The notes under the pieces were generated by a model. It was given only the letters and a program-made list of their open reading frames with translations, had not been told where the DNA came from and did not search any database. The position numbers were made by a program, and so were the translations under genes. Of a stretch of 64,000 nucleotides of DNA, positions 1 through 12,300 are shown piece by piece. Numbering within the stretch: the first letter of the stretch is position 1; every line of letters begins with the position of its first letter. The stretch comes from Holtermannia corniformis. Its lineage: Eukaryota; Basidiomycota; Tremellomycetes; Holtermanniales. Where the stretch lies: contig BCIJ01000026.1 in assembly GCA_001599935.1 (NCBI GenBank), positions 39,889 through 103,888 on the forward strand. Direction: 5' to 3'.

Positions 1-1092
1 GCACCGCCGCAGCGCACAGACAGTGGTGCGATAGCACCAGTGGCACCTCGCGAGGCGGTCTCCTTCGCACCCCGCACGTGGCACAGCCATAGGCGTGACA
101 CTCATAACACTCGATCTGGACATATTCTGACATGACTACCACACGGCCGGAGTCGTGACACAGCCATCACAGGTCCTCACAGTATGAGCGTGACACTTCA
201 TCCAACCAGTGAATGTAGTATAGATGCTTTGGTGGCTTGACTACGTCTGCAGTGCACAGAGTCATCAAAATCCGCGACGAAAGCGCGTAACAAAGGTGGC
301 GCGTAAGCATTGCACCCATTGGTCGCACCGGATTTTGCCGAGACGCCTGACACTTGTCCCTTGTGTCCACTTCAGTGTTATTTGATAGAAGACGAGCGGG
401 CAGGAGAAGACGAGCGAGTGATAGGTACAGCACTTCTCGGCATAGATGATGCACCCCATGACTGCGTCAAGTGCAACAGCAACACTGCCCGCAAAGTGGG
501 TTTGGGGTGCCCTAGGCGACTTATCTACCGTGGGCGGTGCAGCTGGACGACGGTGGTACATGTGCGTATAGATAGCTCAGAGCAAACAGTGTTGTTATTG
601 ACCAGAGTCTCAGGTTCACTATGTCAGTGTGGGCGTGGCCTCAAGATCAACCTACTACGGGTAGGTCGCGCGGAAGCAACGAGCAAGATATACTTACACA
701 ACACAGAAAAAGGCTGTAAGTATGCTTTGCTCACGCTTATCGCTAATGTCCTTCCTTAAAGACGTTCGTCTAGCTATGAAGCGTGTTGCGTTTGTTTGCT
801 CTTGCGAATTACTTATGCCCGACATGGTCAGGTGGGAGGACCTAGATGATTCGTTGCCCGAGGTTGAGCGAGTACAACGCAGCTGTATATTGTGTGTAAG
901 GATTGCTTCCATGCCTCTTACGTCGCCACATCATGGCGTAACACTGGTCGCCGATGGTGAGTGCGCGTCCTTGCTTGCCAGGACAAGCCGCACGGAAGTT
1001 GATTGACCACGCAGCTGTGCATCCACTCCGAGCGTGGTCACGTAAATCTCCCACCTACTTAGTATGATCGAGACCAACATTGCGCTCTTTAC
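1..1092. other. Left-end region without a supported gene
   Basis: Open frames occur on both strands, the longest about 149 codons on + at 310-759, but none has recognisable family motifs, compositional character or a believable exon chain. The right part should hold the promoter and 5' UTR of the CLA4 gene starting near 1093. A promoter or terminator of a gene beyond the left edge is also possible. Confidence 0.5.
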
Positions 1093-3424
1093 ATGCATCG
1101 TTGTTTGACGTTACCCATGGCACATAACTTGACTCCAAGTAGACCAGCACCTCCGGTACCGACTCAGCGGCGAGATGGTCCGTCGAGACATGCGTCGAAA
1201 GGAGCCTTGAACACGAGTAGCACAACAAGACAGATACGTCAGACTCCTAGACAAGGCTACGCGCAAGTGAAAGAGGAGGGCTTCCGCAGTTTCATCTGGA
1301 GCCGGCGATGGGTCGTGTTGATGGAAGATGCTGTGTTATTCTGGAAGTCAGAGGTACGCGTCACCTGTGAGCTGCAACGAAGCTTACGAGTTGAGGCGTC
1401 TGCGCAACCTGCTTTGGGTGTAGAGCTCGACAGCATCGAGGACGTGCAGCGTATCGACAGCAAGCCTTACTGCATTGAGATAATGTACAAAGGCAAATCA
1501 ATCCAAATCGCCTTCAAGTCAGACGAGGAGGTCTACGGATGGATCGACGACATCAACAGTGCCCGGTCAAGTATGGGCGTCTCAAACCCGACAAACTTTG
1601 TACACCAAGTCCATGTTGGATTTGATCCAATTAGCGGAGCCTTCACAGTGCGTCGTCCATACCCACCGTCAGGGTACTAACGGTGAATACAGGGGCTCCC
1701 AGAACAGTGGACCAGATTGTTGACATCGTCCGCCATCACGAAGGAAGATTACGCTCGCAATCCGCAAGCAGTGTTGGACGTGCTGGAGTTCTATACAGAC
1801 ATACAAAGACAGGAGGAGGGTAAAACAAAGGCTTTGGCTCAGAGCGACCACCCCGCCACGGTAGCGCGATTTCAAGAGGGCACGGGGTTCGCTGGTGTCG
1901 CGAAGACGAATCATGCTGCGATCGGCGGTCAGAGCCAGGTGGAACCGTCGCGGACCCGTCACCAAGCCCAAGGCAAGCTGGATCGCGTTGGTACTAGTCA
2001 GGTGCGTGACTCATAATTATGCTTGTGTTATGCTAGCTGACTGATGATTGCAGACGCCGCTCACAGCCGGACGAGCGGCACCGGAGCCACCCAAAAAAGC
2101 CGGTGCTTCGAGCGTAACGAAGTCTATGCACGATCGGGACGACGGCACTGCCGACGCTGTACTTCAAAGCGCGCCGCAACCCACCGTGACATCGCTTGAA
2201 AGGCGTTCACCGGCGGACCCTCCCACATCAAAAGAGACAGGCGAGAAGCGTTTCAGCACCATGACAGAGGCGCAAATTATGAGCAAACTTCGCAGCGTTG
2301 TCAGCTCTCGCGATCCATCGACTCTCTATTCGAAGATCAAGAAAGTCGGCCAAGGGTAATTGTGTTTCCTTTTCGCCTTCGGTTCTCGATGATTGATCAC
2401 CTGGCACAGAGCATCAGGGATGGTTTTCGTTGCCCAAACACTATCGACCGGATCGAAAGTCGCCATCAAACAGATGGATTTGTCTCAGCAACCACGCAAA
2501 GAACTCATCGTGAACGAGATTATTGTCATGAAGGAATCCCATCATCCCAATGTGGTCAACTTCTTGGAAGCCTTTCTCGTGCGAAGCTCGGACCTCTGGG
2601 TTGTCATGGAGTACATGGAGGGCGGTGCTTTGACCGACGTGATCGAGAACAACAAGCTTTCCGAACCTCAAATTGCTTGTATTTGCCTCGAGGTCAGTCG
2701 AAATATCACCCCCTTGATTGAATGCGCCTAACGTCACTTGCAGACTTGCAAAGGACTCAGTCATCTGCACGAACGGCAAATCATTCACCGCGACATCAAG
2801 AGCGACAATGTTCTTCTGAATGCACAAGGCGAAGTGAAAATTAGTAAGCTGACTCTCGGTGTATGGGACGTTAGAATCAAAGCGCTAATGTCCCCTCAGC
2901 GGACTTCGGATTCTGCGCAAAGCTAACCGAGCAGAAGTCCAAGCGGGCTACGATGGTTGGAACGCCCTACTGGATGGCGCCTGAAGTGGTGAAGCAGAAG
3001 GAATACGGCGCGAAGGTGGACGTCTGGTCTCTCGGAATCATGGCGATTGAAATGATCGAGAACGAACCGCCTTATCTTGACGAAGAACCTCTGAAGGCCT
3101 TATATTTGATTGCAACCAACGGCACTCCCACGCTGAAGGAGCCTGAGTCTTTATCCCAGGAACTCAAGCACTTCCTATCCGTGTGCCTTTGTGTCGACGT
3201 TGCTTTTCGAGCCACGGCGAAGGAACTGTTGCAAGTGAGTAGCCTTATTAAGCTGTTCCCTTTAAGATAGCGAGTGACGCCAAAAGCACGACTTCCTTGG
3301 AAAGTCATGCCCCACGGTGGGACTTTCCTCCCTGTTACGCTACAATCGATCCGCAAGCGCCTCTACGTGTAAGTCACTGTGGACCAAATAGCCACGATTA
3401 TTGATGGTGAAATGTTCAGCGTGA
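1093..3424 (+). CDS. CLA4: PAK-family serine/threonine kinase, Cla4 type (PH-CRIB-kinase)
   Basis: A Cdc42/Rac effector kinase acting in polarity, septin organisation and cytokinesis (family knowledge). The sequence shows, in order, a PH domain (about residues 55-145, with [13 protein letters not shown]), a CRIB/PBD motif ([15 protein letters not shown], continuing into GAFTGLPEQW only after splicing 1648-1692), a disordered linker, and a STE20 kinase domain: GQGASGMVF glycine loop, VAIKQMD lysine, HRDIKSDN catalytic loop, DFGFC activation segment and [11 protein letters not shown] ahead of CRIB separates Cla4 from Ste20. I read nine exons; introns include 1354-1395, 1648-1692, 2002-2053, 2356-2409, 2693-2743, 2844-2899, 3235-3286 and 3369-3419, the last leaving a 5-nt terminal exon ending in TGA. 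About 640 residues. Met at 1123 is an alternative start. It is tail-to-tail with DBP10, 101 bp apart. Confidence 0.93.
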
Positions 3425-3525
3425 AGCCGTGGATGTCAAAAGGGTAGGGAGCAATGATGAGTTCAGCAATGCGCCGACATACAACGGGACTGGGCAAAGT
3501 GCAAACAAATTCACATCGACGAAAC

Positions 3526-6392
3526 TCAACGCCCATGTTTCTTCTTGCTTGCAGGACGAGCGTTCTTCGCTCGTCGCTATGTGACATTTAGAACATGTAT
3601 GACACGCAGTTAGAGGGCACCACTCACTTGCTCCGCAAGTCTCCTGGTTTTGCGGACTTCCTCGGCTGAGCGCAGCTCTTGTTTGTGATTTCGGCTGGCT
3701 GTTGCACGATTGATTGCGGTTGGAACGCTTCCTGCCTTTGCATGCTCCTTGCGAAGTTTCCTCTCGTAAGTGGTGGAAAGCGGGTCCAAGGGCTTGGCGT
3801 CAGGCAGGGCTTGGTGACGATATTTGACTACGCGACTTGCGCCAGCGGCGGAGGCTGCCTCTTTCTCGCCGATCTTGGGGAGCGTCAATTTCTTGCTCTT
3901 TTTCCAGTCATCAAATCGACCGCTTCGATATGAGGCCGGCATCTTCGCCCCGCTTTCGGTCGTGATCAATTTCTTGTTGTCTGCGCCGACCCCGTCACCC
4001 TTGATGAACTTCTTCTTCTTCCGATCCCATGTGAGCTGGCTTGCCTTCTGGACACGCTGCGCGATGCCATCGTCACCAGTCAGATCGAGTGCTGCACCGC
4101 TGGCTTGCTCGGCAAATGAGGCTCCGTCACGCAGTGAGTACCTGTAAGGATTTAGAGCCTTGGCCAGCAATGTGATCAATCTACTGACCCTCGATCACGG
4201 TGGTGTCCTGCTGTCGTATGGGATAGGTAGAAGTGAGAATCTTGGTAACGGTCGTGATCAGTCTATAGTATGTCAACATGACGATACAAGTTTTGTTGTG
4301 ATCTACACAAACCGGAACCATCGGCACCGTACTCGACGCCGCAGACAGTGGTGTGGCGACACTAGCTGCCGCAGACGGGGCTGAAACCTTCCGGCGTCGT
4401 TCCATGTGATGTCTCCGAGCCTTCATGACCACGGCGCCGTCCATCAAACCGCGAGCGCCGACTTCCAGTATGGTTTCACGGGGTGCATAGTCGTTGACTT
4501 TCTGCAGCAAAGTTTGTTTGGCGTGGCTGGTAGAACCTGCTGATACGTCGCCCAATGGTACGACCGATCCACGGTGATGAACCTGTCCTTGGAAAACCGG
4601 ATGCCGAAAGGTATCGATGTTTGATGTGCCGGTCAGCCCCCAAAGAGGATCCTTCGCCAAAGCTTTGGCCCGCTTGTAGCTTTCAGCGCTCGCCTTGCCT
4701 TGACTTCGTTCGTACATGGCGTGGCCTTTGCGCATGATTTCACGAAGCACAGGCAAGCTGCGTTCTGACTCGTGCAGGACTGTGAGCAAGTTTTCGCTTG
4801 CTGCGTCGATGCTGTCGCGAGGAACGTGGCCAAGAGCAATGAAATCATTCGAATACAACTGTGCCGGTGATAAGGTATTTGCCGGGGCGATTGATCGTCC
4901 GAGGAAAAGCTGCAGATCCAAGAGATACGGCAAGTCCGAATTCGTTACGAGGGACCAGGCTGACCCTGGATGTCCCGCCCTCGCTGTACGTCCGACACGA
5001 TGTACGAACACTCGAGATCCGCTCGGGAAATCGAAATTGATGACGTGTTCCAGTACAGGAATGTCGATGCCTCGAGCTGCTACGTCTGTGACGACGAGAA
5101 TGCCCGTTCGACCTTGGCGAAAATTGTCCATCTCCTTCTTGCGAGCCATTTGATCCAGCGAACCATATATCTGGGAAACGGCGTAGCCAGCGGTGCGCAA
5201 GACGCTTGAGATATACTCGACGTGATGCTTCGTTGCCACGAAGACCAATACCTGTTTATGATTGGTACGTGTGACTGTGGCGCGACGACCTGGATCTTGG
5301 CAGGCCGTTGGCAAGTCCAGCACTTCTCGAAGTAAGACTAAGAGCGCGGCTTCCTTCTCCGACGGCTTGACGGTGAAGAAAACGAGACGCAAATCTTCAC
5401 TAATTTGTTGTTCCGCGTCGAGTCGAATCAATGACGGATTGGACAAACCCGCCTTGGAGAACTCGATCAGGGATGACGGAAGTGTAGCAGAAAAGAGCAA
5501 CGATTGTCGATGAGGAGGTAAACGTTGCAGTATTTCTTGCAATTGGTCTGCGAAACCTAATTCGAAAAGCCTACCCGAGATAAGAAGCAACTCCGAGAAT
5601 CGTGGGATGCGGCTTACCGGTCTGCCTCATCGAAGATGATCATCTCAACTGATCGTAAGTCGAGATTCATCTCGACGACAAGATGCAGAAGTCGCCCAGG
5701 GGTTGCGATGAGTCTGCGAACCGTCAAAGAGAGAGAAAATCATTGAGATCGGGCGCTTACACATCCGGGTTATTGGCTATCATTTGGAATTGGTCGTCGA
5801 GACTCTCACCGCCCATCACAACACCCCACCGTAGGTTCTCTTGTGGGGTCTGGTCTTCTGGTTCTTCAACAGAGTCGGTCGGTTCGTGAGATTGATCATC
5901 CGTCCTGATTGAAGGTTTACACCCGCGAACGATACGCTTGCCGACCTGCAAAATTTGCACGGCGAGTTCCCTACTGGGGCACAACACAATAGCCTTGACA
6001 CCGAAGGAGGAGTTGTGGCGGCTTGAAAGTCGTTGTATCAAGGGAAGGATGTAAGCTAGGGTTTTGCCGGACCCGGTGCGAGCCATAGCAACCACATCGC
6101 GAGGAGGAGTTGATATTGCAACTGGTATCGCCGCCTTCTGTATGGGCGTAGGTCGTTTGTGACCTTGCCGTCTTATCGAACATAAGAGTTCTGAGGATAA
6201 ACCTGAACAGCGTTAGCTTGAGACCACACGGTTGGATTCGTCGGCACCTAGTTTGGTCCATCCCGACTCATTGGAAGTTCCGACGCCTCTTACTTGGGGG
6301 TTCCGATTTGTTACATCCAGCGCAAAGTTGGCCGCGCCCAAGAATTGTGAGAGTGTGTCTTCTTCTCCTGCGTCGGTACGCGATCCTTTCAT
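3526..6392 (-). CDS. DBP10: ATP-dependent DEAD-box RNA helicase Dbp10 (DDX54)
   Basis: Nucleolar helicase for 60S subunit maturation (family knowledge). A short N-terminus (start at 6392, [17 protein letters not shown]) leads into a Q motif ([12 protein letters not shown]), Walker [27 protein letters not shown] box split by an intron (IIFDEADR before, LFELGF after), SATLP, RGIDIP and [10 protein letters not shown]. The C-terminus carries the DBP10CT signature: [12 protein letters not shown] spliced to [20 protein letters not shown], then [13 protein letters not shown]. The frame open to a stop at 3610 is not the real end. A GTGAGT donor there splices to a last exon [16 protein letters not shown], the basic tail usual for this family, with its stop at 3526-3528. 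I read about seven exons. Exact boundaries around 4140-4320 rest on family consensus, not transcripts. Confidence 0.93.
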
Positions 6393-6577
6393 TGCTTACT
6401 GTGTACAGTCGAGTGCTTGTCCTTGTCGAGGATTCACAAAAAAGTTCGCATAAATCGTCCGGGACGTTGACACAAAATCAGAACTCAAATTTCATAACAT
6501 CCTCCAAAATCCATTCAAGTGCGTTTCGTGTGTACTACGTCACCAGGCCGTTCGAAGTAGGAAGGATGGCATTGGTT

Positions 6578-7976
6578 TCAGACCCCAGTGGTGAGGGAGA
6601 CCGAAGTTTGCACGATGGTGGTGACGACCAAATCGGCGACATTGTTGGGCGCGGCATTGACTCGGGTCTTTGCGGCCGCAGGACGTTCTTGAGCCGAATG
6701 GAACTCGGCGAAGGCTTGGTTGCGTTCGGCATCCGAGAAGATCGGTTTGCCCCTGCCTCCTCGAGGCAGTTGACAGAACTCCTTGAATGCCTGGTTTTGT
6801 TCGGCTTGAGTCCACGGTTGCGTCGTCCATGAAGTGACAGGCGGGACTGATACGGTCTTGCCTTTGCCGGTCAAGTCAGATTTGCTACCGGCATGCACTT
6901 TCGAGTGCTGGCGTTGCATAGCGTCCTTGCCAACCTGAGTAGCTGTACCGCACACAGTTAGTTACTGTAACCTTAAGTGCAAAAACGTAGCTCACGTGGT
7001 GCGAAGCGCGATCTTGCCGTGCCGGTTTTGGCTACCTTGGTGAAGATGGGGGGCGGTACGAAGACCTGTTGCTTGCCTACAGTGATTCCTAGGTGGTTAT
7101 CCGCGTTTTTCCCATACGCAGTGGACCTGACTTCCATGATCAAACCTAGGAGGGTCACAAATCAGAAATTGAACAGTGCAACGTATAACTCACGGCCTGG
7201 TTCACCGGTACCTTGAGTTTTGGCCAAGTACTTGTGCTCTATGGCATTGTGTCAGGGACTCGTGCGGCAGTGCCGAAGTCACTACTCACGACGTCTGACT
7301 TCGGCCAAGTACTGCCCGCATCCGTTGGAAAAGTATTTGGTGGTAACGCGTCGGTATTTTCCTTCCTTGAAGGCAAGAATTGCTGCCCCTGAGATGTCAA
7401 TTAGAAACTGTCGCCAAACAGATCAGACGGTCTCACAGGTACAGCGTCCTGAGATGTACTTGGCGACCAAAACATCTCCCGAGCGCAGACTTTCGACGCG
7501 AACCTTGCCCGAGCGCCGCTGTCCGTTCACACGAGTGTAGGGCAGGTTCATCGAGTATCGTCCGCGCATGATCGGGTTCTTGCCTAACTGGTAGGAGAAA
7601 TTGGCGACTAGCCCAGCTGAGGCGGTATCACAACGCTCTTTAGGCGAGCTGCGGATTGACAGACAACCTCTGGCTACCATCTTGTTGCGAATGACATCCG
7701 CATTCTTGAACGCAATGTCTTCAGCGATGGCGAGCTTGCCCTTAAGCTTGATTGACTTTTCGCCCCCCGACGGTGATGGCTGCGAAGGTCAATGGAATAA
7801 CGACATTTTGTAGCTCAACTAACCGTCGCTAGGTTACGCTTGAACACAGCTTTGCCAATGTGGCGAGGAGTGGCGACGGCAGCCTGTATTCTGATCAGTA
7901 CCATGGAGCCTCACTCGATGCCGCTTACGCGAAGGAGCGCTTTGAGGCAACCCTTGGTGGTGGTGAGGAACGACAT
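6578..7976 (-). CDS. Unrecognised protein with predicted mitochondrial presequence
   Basis: I do not recognise this family. Stitching about eight short exons with consistent phases gives roughly 310 residues. The start at 7976 (MSFLTTTKGCLKALLR, then AAVATPRHIGKAVFKRNLAT) is rich in Arg/Lys/Ser/Thr and lacks acids, like a cleavable mitochondrial presequence (inference). The body is strongly basic (GKNPIMRGRYSMNLPYTRV, GQRRSGKVRVESLRSGDVL, FKEGKYRRVTTKYFS), then has LGITVGKQQVFVPPPIF, and ends in a low-complexity tail with two copies of an NQAF(K/A)EF motif (QAEQNQAFKEF and DAERNQAFAEF). A basic mitochondrial ribosomal or RNA-binding protein would fit the composition, but that is a guess. Donors such as GTGAGC, GTGAGT and GTAAGC give one open reading frame across all junctions, which is the main argument that it is real. 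Confidence 0.6.
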
Positions 7977-8400
7977 TGCGATTGAATGTAGGTTGTGATT
8001 GTAAGATGGAGAAGTGATGGAGAACGGCGCGGCGGTTACTCAACTTATACCTTGTGATGCCCTTCCATAGGGGCTGCTTGATGGCTGACAGCCGGTCCTT
8101 GATGTGCGGCTGACAGGTGGCCTCCTATCGGACATGGACTTGACAGCGACAGGTCCGCGCACCCACATACACATAGGGGCCTGTCTGATCAGCGTCGAGG
8201 GCAAGCAAGGCTTTTTGTCTGGAGTGATCCTCGCTTGACGGCAGGGCGCGGACAGCCATCCAAGAAGCCCGAACACAATGATGATGGGCGGTTTCATCAG
8301 CGAACTTTATTCAGCGTCGGAGTCTGTGCGCTCTGATCCATTGTGCAAGCGCGTACTACGTTTCTCATCTGAAGTACCATCAACGAAGTGTTGCAACAAG
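7977..8400. other. Intergenic spacer between two minus-strand genes
   Basis: It lies downstream of the SEC72-like stop and upstream of the predicted mitochondrial protein. A short minus-strand frame at 8040-8297 shows no family feature and I regard it as noise. The right part should be the SEC72 3' UTR and the left part the promoter of the gene at 7976. Confidence 0.4.
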
Positions 8401-9237
8401 CTACTCGTTCCGTATCTTCGATAGTAGTTCCCCGGCGATTGTGTTCAGCTCCTATGTACAAAGTCAACATCAACGTTACAGGGGACTCGATTACGTCACC
8501 TCGTTATTGGGCTCGAACTGCAAGCCTTCAGTGATTGCCGCTTGGGCCTGTTCCAGATGGCCGAGCCCCTCAAGCGCCCGAGCTTTGCTGCGCATCATCA
8601 ACAAGGTCCTGACAGCTCGGCCAAGTCTTTGTCAGCTCGGTCACTCCATGACGTACCGGAAGTGACCCTTGGCCCACGGCCTCTTCAATCCAACCACGGC
8701 CTCTGCATCAGCAAGAGCCGCAGTCCTGTGGTGTCAGCCGCGTCTTGAGCGTGCCATGCGAACGCACCACTGGCCTACGGCAGCAAAGGCGGCGGAGCGG
8801 TTGCACAGCGCGACTGTGACCTCGTCGCGACTCAGAGCAGCCAATTCCCACGGCGGTCGTGACAAGGCCATATCGGCCGACTTGCTGTACGCTTGGACAG
8901 ACTGGGCGAACTGCTGAGTTTTGAAAGCTGCCTAGGCGAGCGGGAAAGGAGCGTCAGTGTATGAATAGGGGTACTCGTGGCATACGTTACCCTGCTCCTT
9001 TGCTTGGCGAATATGCTCGGCGCGCTGTGGGTGGACGTTGTTAGGCGGGGGAGGTACTGCGTCCGCGGGCGCAAGCCTCAAGAATCGATGCAAATAGTTG
9101 ACAGCCGTGAAGTCGACATTGCAACTCTCACACCTTTCCGCCTTGTGCGTGGGACATGTCAAAGCAGCGTGATTGTCGGGGGGACCGGATGTGGATAGCT
9201 CGAAGGGTATAGGGTTGTAAGGCAGTTCTAGAGCCAT
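8401..9237 (-). CDS. SEC72: Sec72-like TPR protein of the Sec63 translocon complex
   Basis: Accessory subunit of the ER post-translational translocon (family knowledge). The N-terminus has a Cys/His cluster (CPTHKAERCESCNVDFTA), then VPPPPNNVHPQ, typical of fungal Sec72 just before the TPRs. TPR-like helices follow: KEQGN spliced to AAFKTQQFAQSVQAYSKSAD, ALCNRSAAFAAVGQW, DAEAVVGLKRPWAKGHFR and KARALEGLGHLEQAQAAI, ending ELLSKIRNE. About six exons; introns follow GN, GQW, HFR and FEPNNE. I prefer the Met at 9237 (MALELPYNPIPFEL); an in-frame ATG at 9270 adds 11 residues. The gene is divergent from RPO41, under 100 bp between start codons. Confidence 0.85.
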
Positions 9238-9327
9238 TTCTGCCGACTGCAAACCACCTTGAGATAGCATGAGCACAGCTGGCTAGCGAACTCGTGCCCG
9301 TGTCACGTGACCTCACCGATCCTCACG
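9238..9327. promoter_or_regulatory. Very short divergent promoter between SEC72 and RPO41
   Basis: The two start codons are 90 bp apart (57 bp if SEC72 begins at 9270). Both promoters and 5' UTRs must fit here or overlap the coding regions. A CACGTG-type palindrome is visible at about 9304-9309 (gtCACGTGac), the core recognised by bHLH factors such as Cbf1 (established motif; use here is inference). Confidence 0.5.
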
Positions 9328-12300
9328 ATGCTGACTTTTTCCAGCAAGCTTGCAAACAGTATCTCATCAACAAAGCAATCCAGGAGCGATTTGGGCTCGC
9401 GCACGCTTGTGCTTAGGATGTTGCCGAGATCTGCCAAGCGACTCTGCAGCGTCGTGGGTCGCAGGGTCGCAGGGACTCCTCATGCGTGCTCCTCAACCTC
9501 ACGCATGCGACTTGGCTCCCAGCTTCGCTTTGCAGCTGCACAGGCGGCCTTGCGACAGGAAGAGGAGCACCCCGACCTCGAATCGACGTTCTCTGCACAC
9601 ACTCATCGCACAATTTTACCCGTACCCCTCCCGAGTGACGTCTCTACAACTGCGGTCAATAGCGCTCTGTACCCTCCAACACCATTACTGGATACGCTGT
9701 CCCTGCTCTCAATCTGTCTCAGACGGCCTCAGCTCGTTCGAAGAGCTCATCAAATCTTCTCACAGCTCGTGCACGAGGCGGAGGGAGGGCAGGCGCCACT
9801 GCCCGAACCTTCGATTTGGGGCGACGTGGTGGAGGCGATAACTCGCCATGCTCGGTTCTTCGACTCTGCTGATCCGAAGCGCGCCATCGAGATAGCCGCG
9901 AGCTTGATTGGCCAATGGGAGCATTTGTCCGGGCAGTCGGGCAGGCATGGTCCACTTCGATCCGGCAGCGAACGAGTGTATCAGGGCTGGCTGCGCGGCC
10001 TTGTGCTGTGAGTGCGAGCGGTAAAATGACGACGTCAAGCTGAGCCTCGATGGTAGCTCTTCAGCACGACTGGACAGTATAGGACCGTGGCTGCACACTC
10101 CCCCTTTGCCGGTGGACGTGCTCGTCAAATCGTTCTCAGCGTCCGAAGTACCTTTGGCATTTCAAGCCTTGGCGGATTACGCATCGTCGCTCTCATTGAT
10201 CAATCTTGGGCGCGCAGTCGAGCAACTGCGCGAGGAGCAAGAGGATACCGCTGGGACGCACATGCCTGCTGGCGAATTGATTCCAGTTTTGGACGTACGT
10301 GATAGTTGGCATCTCGGTCGAACCTGACTCGATGTGCAGCTTGCGACTCAGTCTTCAAGCGATGTCGCGGGCAAGGGATCGGCTCGGCCACGGTTTGCAA
10401 TCACCAACCTCAAAACGTCTCTTGCCCATCTCAACTCTTCCTCTCTTCCTCTCACGCGTCAACATCAACTCGAGCAATCGTCGCATGAAGCAGCCCGAGC
10501 TGAACTCGAATATTCCGCTCAGCAATTGCGCAATCTCAAGGGCTCGATTGCAGACGACCAGGTACTGCAACGCCAGCAGCTTCAGTCCTGGATGTACGAG
10601 TGGATGGAGCTCTTGTCTGCTAGATTGGCAGAAGATATCGCTGCGATGCGGGCGCGAGTCGACACAGCGGGCATGGTGGATGAAGCCAATCAGCCCCAAC
10701 GTTGGACAGCCAGTTCGCGGATGAAGGAGGTTAATTTGCTGCTCTACATCTCCCTTCTACCCGTGGATAAGCTTGCTCTTGTCACGATCCTCGAAATCAT
10801 GCGCATGGCGGGATCTGGCGGCATCCCGGATGGCATGAAGACACTTCGTGGTCTATTATCCGTTGGCAAGGCTGTTGAAACCGAGTATCGGGCGGATACA
10901 ATCAAACAGGTCGCCGGCATGGACTCGCCAGAGTGGCTCAGAACCTTGGATCCTCAAACACAAAAGCCAAATCGGACGCTCGTCAGCAACGTATGGCAGG
11001 GTTTCGGTAAACGACTACAGCCTCTCGAAGAGTCTGACCTCCATGATCGCGCGTCCAATCGCGCGTCAGCCGACGATATTCGCACCGTATGGACGCCTGC
11101 ATGGAGTCAGATGGTTCAGCTTTCGGTTGGAAGCTTTCTCGTGGACGCCCTCATGAGTGTTGCTAAAGTCTTCCGAACGGGTAAACACCCCGTCACGGGA
11201 GAAGAAGTGTGGGTGTTCGCTTCTCGGAGGCCGACATGCTAATGATTTGACTCGCAGGACGGAACGTCAGGCCGCGTTCTCGCACTCGTACGAATTCGTG
11301 CGAGGCCGAAAACTCGGAGTCATCAAGCTAAACCCCGTGGTTGCCGCGAGACTGGCTCGCGATCAGATCGGCGTCGTCATTCATCCCAAGCACCTGCCAA
11401 TGTTGGTACCACCAAGGCCCTGGCGTAGCTACGATGACGGCGCCTATCTCATCCACAGAGGTACGTTGCGGTGCCCCCGTTCAGCAGTGTCTTACGAGTT
11501 CAGTGCCAATCATGCGGTTCAAGGATTCTGCGGAGCAACTCAGCTATCTCAAAAAGGCATCCGCAGAAGGTGCCCTCGAGCCCGTATGCGCGGGGTTGGA
11601 TGTACTCAGCTCTACACCTTGGGCCATCAACCGTGCAGTATATGACGTGGTGGCGTCGGTGTGGAACTCTGGCGAGGCCGTCGCAGACATTCCAGCGGCA
11701 GCCGACAAGGCGACGTACGAATCACCGGTGAAGCCGGGCGCGGACGCGAATGACCCGCACGCACGATCTGTTTATCTGGAGCGACTAAAGGCCATGGCTC
11801 TTGCTCAACGCAAAGATCATGCGGAAAGGTGCAAGTTCAACTACAATCTCGAAATCGCTCGCTCGGTAAGCTATCCGTGGGAAGAAAGGAGTTGCTTACC
11901 ATACAGTATCTCAACGACACATTCTATATTCCGCACAACATGGACTTCCGTGGTCGAGCGTACCCCATCCCACCCCATCTCAGCCCGGTCGGCGATGACT
12001 TGTGTCGGGGATTGCTCACTTTTGGAACGAAACGGGCACTGGGTAACACGGGGCTGAAGTGGCTGCAGATCCACTTGGCCAACGTTTACGGTTACGATAA
12101 AGCCAGCTTCGAGGATCGCGCGCAGTTTGCTCGGTCACATGTCGCAGACATCTTTGACAGCGCCGATCGGCCCTTGGAGGTACGCCATCATGTCCGCCTG
12201 GCACCTTGTTGATCAATGTCTAGGGTGCGCGTTGGTGGCTTCAAGCCGAAGATCCTTGGCAGTGTCTAGCTACCTGTTTCGAGTTGGCGGCTGCGCTTCG

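Noticed and set aside
310..759. Open frame of about 149 codons on the plus strand near the left edge
   Set aside because: Cys-rich but without family motif, exon partner or coding-like composition; similar frames occur on the other strand.
3610..3660. In-frame stop at 3610 as the end of DBP10
   Set aside because: A GTGAGT donor just before it splices to a basic exon that matches the family's usual C-terminus.
4216..4320. A microexon of about 19 nt in DBP10
   Set aside because: A longer exon read in another phase gives [12 protein letters not shown], which matches the DBP10CT family, so no microexon is needed.
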